Translations under genes and position numbers: made by a program
NCBI RefSeq assembly: GCF_024267675.1
Contig: NZ_JALDYX010000031.1
Span: 1 to 57,035 of the forward strand
Direction of reading: 5' to 3'
Source: Marinobacterium sedimentorum
Lineage (GTDB): Bacteria > Pseudomonadota > Gammaproteobacteria > Pseudomonadales > Balneatricaceae
Length of the DNA: 57,035 nt
Shown here: piece by piece, positions 51,395 through 57,035 of the stretch
Layout of the letters: each line of letters starts with the position of its first letter
Numbering within the stretch: the stretch's first letter is position 1
The notes under the pieces: generated by a model
The model's input: only the letters and a program-made list of their open reading frames with translations
What the model was told of the DNA's origin: nothing
Databases searched by the model: none

Positions 51395-52108
51395 ATGGCA
51401 ACGGATTCAAAACAGGTACTGGTCGCGCTCGACTATCCCGATCAGGCCCAGGCCATTGCAATGGCGCAACGACTCGATCCGGCGCAGTGTCGGCTCAAGG
51501 TGGGCAAGGAGTTGTTTACCCGCAGCGGGCCGGCGATTGTGGAAACACTGCAAGGCCGCGGTTTTGATGTATTCCTCGACCTCAAGTTCCACGACATACC
51601 CAATACCACCGCCAAGGCGGTACGGGCGGCGGCCGAGCTTGGTGTCTGGATGGTGAACGTTCATGCATCCGGCGGGCGCCGCATGATGGAAGCTGCGCGC
51701 AACGAGATTGACAGCGTTGTCGGCAGCAAGACGCTGCTGATTGCCGTTACCGTGCTGACCAGCATGGAGCGACAGGATCTTTGCGATATAGGTATCGATA
51801 TCGAGCCGCTTGAGCAGGTAAAGCGTCTGGCTCAGCTCACCGAGCGCAGTGGCCTGGATGGTGTGGTCTGTTCGGCCCAGGAAGTGGGGCCGCTGCGCGG
51901 CCTGATCGGCGCCGACTTCAAACTGGTAACGCCGGGTATTCGCCCGGCCAATGCGGATGCCGGTGATCAGCGCCGCATCATGACGCCGGCTCAGGCGGTG
52001 CAGGCGGGCAGTGACTACCTCGTGATCGGGCGGCCGATAACCCAGGCGGCAGATCCGCTGGCGGTGCTCGAAAGCATTCAGCAGGAGCTGGCCCAGATCC
52101 GCGGCTGA
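51395..52108 (+). CDS. pyrF: Orotidine-5'-phosphate decarboxylase
   Basis: A 237-residue TIM-barrel enzyme for the last step of UMP synthesis. The catalytic Lys/Asp array is intact: VALDYPDQAQA (about 9-19), LKVGKELF, DVFLDLKFHDIPNT (about 58-71) and the phosphate-binding GIRP plus YLVIGRPITQA near the C terminus. Length and motifs are those of the proteobacterial group I enzyme. Confidence 0.97.
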   Translation: MATDSKQVLVALDYPDQAQAIAMAQRLDPAQCRLKVGKELFTRSGPAIVETLQGRGFDVFLDLKFHDIPNTTAKAVRAAAELGVWMVNVHASGGRRMMEAARNEIDSVVGSKTLLIAVTVLTSMERQDLCDIGIDIEPLEQVKRLAQLTERSGLDGVVCSAQEVGPLRGLIGADFKLVTPGIRPANADAGDQRRIMTPAQAVQAGSDYLVIGRPITQAADPLAVLESIQQELAQIRG

Positions 52109-52195
52109 GTGGCGCAAAGTCGACCTCTATGCTATCCCTATTTAACAGTCGACAAGGAGTTCGGCTATTAAATAATGATGACAAGGAGGTTCATG

Positions 52196-52483
52196 ATGAA
52201 CTCTCGATTACTGCGTACCCTGTTGTTGATGTTTTGCCTCGCTTTTGTACCCCTCTCTGTGGCTCAAGCGGATACTCTGGATATAAATACCGCCACTGCT
52301 GAGCAGTTATCCAGCGTGATGGTCGGCGTCGGGCCTGCCAAGGCCCAGGCCATTGTGGATTATCGCAATAGCAAGGGTCCCTTTGGCAGCGTTGATGAGC
52401 TTAGTGCGGTAAAGGGCATAGGTACATCAACGGTGGACAAGAACCGTGAATTGATCAGCGTAACGTCGGCGCCCGCCAAGTAG
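52196..52483 (+). CDS. ComEA-like helix-hairpin-helix exported protein
   Basis: A 95-residue small protein with a signal peptide (MNSRLLRTLLLMFCLAFVPL, ending AQA) and one tandem helix-hairpin-helix domain (LDINTATAEQLSSVMVGVGP, about 28-47; FGSVDELSAVKGIGTSTVDK, about 64-83). This is the ComEA architecture, a periplasmic double-stranded DNA-binding protein that pulls DNA in during natural transformation. Small proteins of this type are widespread, so competence is not proven. A strong AAGGAGGT (52183-52190) makes ATG 52196 the best start; ATG 52193 and ATG 52175 are in frame but badly spaced. Confidence 0.87.
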   Translation: MNSRLLRTLLLMFCLAFVPLSVAQADTLDINTATAEQLSSVMVGVGPAKAQAIVDYRNSKGPFGSVDELSAVKGIGTSTVDKNRELISVTSAPAK

Positions 52484-52502
52484 CTTGTTCCGCCTGCAAA
52501 TG

Positions 52503-52530
52503 AAACGGCACCTGCACAGGTGCCGTTTTT
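52503..52530 (+). terminator. Intrinsic terminator of the comEA-like gene
   Basis: AAACGGCACC (52503-52512) and GGTGCCGTTT (52519-52528) with a TGCACA loop, then T. Its core CGGC...GCCG and its distance to the following dispersed repeat resemble the purL terminator. Confidence 0.88.
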
Positions 52531-52533
52531 ATA

Positions 52534-52586
52534 TACAGGGATGTATGTATCCCACGGGCGCATGGATGCGCAGGAGTGGGATTTGG
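52534..52586. repeat. Dispersed stem-loop element, copy 2, after the comEA-like terminator
   Basis: ACAGGGATGTATGTATCCCA begins the element. ATCCCAC (52549-52555) pairs with GTGGGAT (52576-52582) around the same GCGCATGGATGCGC-containing loop found in copy 1 at 31791-31860. Stem positions differ from copy 1 in a compensatory way. Confidence 0.65.
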
Positions 52587-52607
52587 GCGTGAATACCGAC
52601 GCAGGAT

Positions 52608-53501
52608 TTACAGAATAAAGGCCAGCGTCAGCGGAATGATCACCAGGCTGGCGATATTGCTCAGCAGCACAATGGATGCCACCTGCTGTGGTTCCTGGTT
52701 GTAGCGCTCGGCCACCAGGTAGTTCAGCAGTGCCGGCGGCAGGGCGCCGAACAGAATCAGGTAACTAAACTGGGTCTCATCCAGCTGGACGACCTGCTGC
52801 GTTGCCAGTGCCATCAGCACACCGCTCAGCGGACAAAGGATGGCGCCTATGACACCGCTGCGCCAGTTCGACAAATCAATACTCAGCATGCGCACGCCGA
52901 GGGAGAAAAGCATCAGCGGGATGGCGATTTGCCCCAGCATGTCGATAAAGGTTTTTGCATACACGGGCAATACCCAGCCTGCGCTGCTGATGACCAGGCC
53001 TGCGATGGCGGCGAGGATCATGGGAATGCGCAGCATTGAAAGCGGATGTGTGCGGGGGTTGAGCATGTACATGCCCAGAGTGAAATGCAGAGTGTTTTCC
53101 ACCAGGAAGAGCACGACTGCCGCGGGCAGGGCATAGTCGCCAAAGGCCAGCACGGCCAGCGGAATCCCGAGATTACCGCTGTTGTTGAACATCATGGGGG
53201 GCAAGAAGGTCTTGGGGTGAATACCGATCAGGCGGCAAAACGGCGCCAGCAGGAGCCCGGAACCAATGACCACGCAGACTGCTGCGATCGCCAGCGGCTG
53301 ATAGAGCGCCAGATCAAAGGACTGGTCCGCCATGACGGACAGAATCAGGGCTGGCGTGAAGACATCCATGTTTACGCGGTTGGCCACCGACATGTCAGTG
53401 TGAATGCGGCGTGCATAGAAATAGCCCACGGTTACAATGGCGACCAGCGGGAAGACGACCTGGAAAATGCGTTCCAGCAGCAGGAGAGAAGCGTCGTCCA
53501 T
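52608..53501 (-). CDS. AEC (auxin efflux carrier)-family membrane transporter
   Basis: A 297-residue polytopic membrane protein with about ten hydrophobic segments in two similar halves, the AEC family topology. Segments such as NMDVFTPALILSVMADQSF, PMMFNNSGNLGIPLAVLAFG (about 105-124) and the closing LLSNIASLVIIPLTLAFIL are typical. The start at 53501 (MDDASLLLLERIF) has AGGGAAA upstream; a longer in-frame start at 53537 is less likely. AEC proteins export or import small carboxylates such as malate or malonate. The substrate here is unknown. It lies downstream of and on the same strand as the dehydrogenase gene, but is separated from it by a 360-bp repeat element. Confidence 0.87.
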   Translation of the reverse strand: MDDASLLLLERIFQVVFPLVAIVTVGYFYARRIHTDMSVANRVNMDVFTPALILSVMADQSFDLALYQPLAIAAVCVVIGSGLLLAPFCRLIGIHPKTFLPPMMFNNSGNLGIPLAVLAFGDYALPAAVVLFLVENTLHFTLGMYMLNPRTHPLSMLRIPMILAAIAGLVISSAGWVLPVYAKTFIDMLGQIAIPLMLFSLGVRMLSIDLSNWRSGVIGAILCPLSGVLMALATQQVVQLDETQFSYLILFGALPPALLNYLVAERYNQEPQQVASIVLLSNIASLVIIPLTLAFIL

Positions 53502-53608
53502 TGATATTTTTCCCTGTGGAGTAAAAGGCGGTGGCACCGGTCGACGCAGGTCGCTTCGGTTTTGGAAATCGGGTCACGCGCGCAGCGCTGCGACTGTGAT
53601 GTCGCCTG

Positions 53609-53968
53609 GCAGTCTGCCGGATTTAACACTGATCTACTCGGCTCGGGCATCCTGCTTCGCCCTAACTCCTGCATCCATGCAGTCATGCGGAAAAGTCCCT
53701 TCTCTTGTGCAAAGAAGGGCCATATCCAGTGCTCTTTTTTACTCGTCGCAGGCTCCTCGGTCTGCGACCCCGCTAAAGCGGTTCTTACCACTTGGTTCCA
53801 AATGCTACATAGAAGCACTTTTCACAAGCGACATCCCTGTAGCTTGCCCTTCGGGCAGCTATCGCTGTGCGAATCGGCAATCCTGCCGATTTATCACTTC
53901 AACAGAGCTCAAATACCAACTCAAATCGGTCTTTCCCTCGCTACGACCGGCCAAGTTCGACAGGCTGC
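53609..53968. repeat. MITE-like dispersed element, copy B (360 bp)
   Basis: The left end GCAGTCTGCCGGATTTAACA and the reverse complement of the right end, GCAGCCTGTCGAACTTGGCC, form imperfect terminal inverted repeats. The last 65 bp match copy A (25532-25596) at 59 of 65 positions. The left end and GCGGAAAAG are shared too, but copy B has extra internal sequence, including about 48 bp inserted after TGATCTACT. It fills most of the 521-bp gap 53502-54022. No convincing gene lies in the gap. Confidence 0.7.
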
Positions 53969-54022
53969 TGGGTTTCAGATTGTAGCCTGAGTGCGAATGG
54001 TACTGTCCCTGTTTCGCCCGAA

Positions 54023-56896
<2,874 letters not shown>

Positions 56897-56956
56897 CTGT
56901 CGATAGCCTCATCTGAGCGGCAATGACGCGCAGCTCGTTGGTCAAAAGGTTTAACA

Positions 56957-56974
56957 GGGCTGTGTGAGCAGCCC
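56957..56974 (-). other. Small hairpin between the TRAP permease end and the dehydrogenase gene
   Basis: GGGCTG (56957-56962) and CAGCCC (56969-56974) form a 6-bp stem with a 6-nt loop in the 84-bp gap. It is too weak to call a terminator and may be an intercistronic stability element. Confidence 0.35.
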
Positions 56975-56980
56975 GGGCTG

Positions 56981-57035
56981 TCAGCTATAGGCATTGGCCG
57001 GCAGCCAGAGCACCAGCTGGGGCCAGAACACCATG
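56981..57035 (-). CDS. C-terminal end of a membrane transporter, probably a TRAP large permease (partial)
   Basis: Reading the minus strand to the TGA at 56981-56983 gives the tail MVFWPQLVLWLPANAYS. Endings of the type F-P-x-L-x-L-W-L-P are common in DctM large permeases of TRAP transporters. The rest of the gene is outside the window, so the assignment rests on 17 residues. It would be the upstream neighbour of the D-2-hydroxyacid dehydrogenase and perhaps its substrate importer. Confidence 0.45.
   Translation of the reverse strand, partial: MVFWPQLVLWLPANAYS

Noticed and set aside
53562..53990. A gene within the 53609-53968 repeat element
   Set aside because: The 142-residue reading has no domain, follows repeat boundaries rather than gene boundaries, and its equivalent frame is not kept in the shorter copy at 25434-25596.

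Overview
The window is a GC-rich, densely packed chromosomal segment of a gammaproteobacterium. The housekeeping gene orders serC-pheA-hisC-(tyrA-aroA fusion)-cmk-rpsA-ihfB-lapA and ubiG-mupP-yciK are those of the Pseudomonas/Oceanospirillales group. The three TRAP-type transport systems and the sodium-coupled amino acid transporter suggest a marine member such as a Marinobacterium-like bacterium. The genus is an inference, because no rRNA or tRNA gene is present.

Region 1 (1-18152) is catabolic. It opens with the end of an anthranilate 1,2-dioxygenase operon (antA end, antB, antC). Next comes a same-strand block: a MarR regulator, an aryl-CoA-type hotdog thioesterase, a complete TRAP transporter, a two-subunit indolepyruvate:ferredoxin-type 2-oxoacid oxidoreductase (iorAB-like), and a second complete TRAP transporter. 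A LysR regulator then faces a kynurenine-pathway operon (kynA, kynB, kynU) that is followed by an NSS-family transporter probably importing tryptophan. The outer genes fit tryptophan -> N-formylkynurenine -> kynurenine -> anthranilate (plus alanine) -> catechol. The inner block looks like a separate route: import of an acid, CoA-dependent oxidative decarboxylation of an aryl 2-oxo acid, and hydrolysis of the aryl-CoA product. Its substrate cannot be read from the sequence, and it is the most biologically interesting part of the window.

Region 2 (18274-31740) holds an esterase, FklB, an M23 peptidase, xseA, guaB-guaA (GMP synthesis), tadA, mltF and purL. Region 3 (32153-39234) holds an OmpA-domain protein, yciI, yciB, an RNase AM-like PHP protein, yciO, an H-NS-family protein, rluB, and the minus-strand ubiG-mupP-yciK group. 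Region 4 (39689-52483) runs gyrA, the aromatic amino acid/cmk/rpsA supra-operon, ihfB, lapA, pyrF and a ComEA-like helix-hairpin-helix protein. Region 5 (52608-57035) holds an AEC-family carrier, a large FAD/Fe-S D-lactate-type dehydrogenase, and the last codons of what is probably a third TRAP permease.

The non-coding space is unusually structured. There is a MITE-like element with perfect 19-bp terminal inverted repeats upstream of gyrA. A second dispersed element family has one 163-bp copy, one 360-bp copy and one fragment. A 50-bp tandem array carries a palindrome in each unit. Two copies of a stem-loop sit immediately after the purL and comEA-like terminators and show compensatory base changes. 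Strong intrinsic terminators follow kynU, guaB, the guaA repeat, tadA, purL, the OmpA-like gene, hns, gyrA, rpsA and the comEA-like gene.
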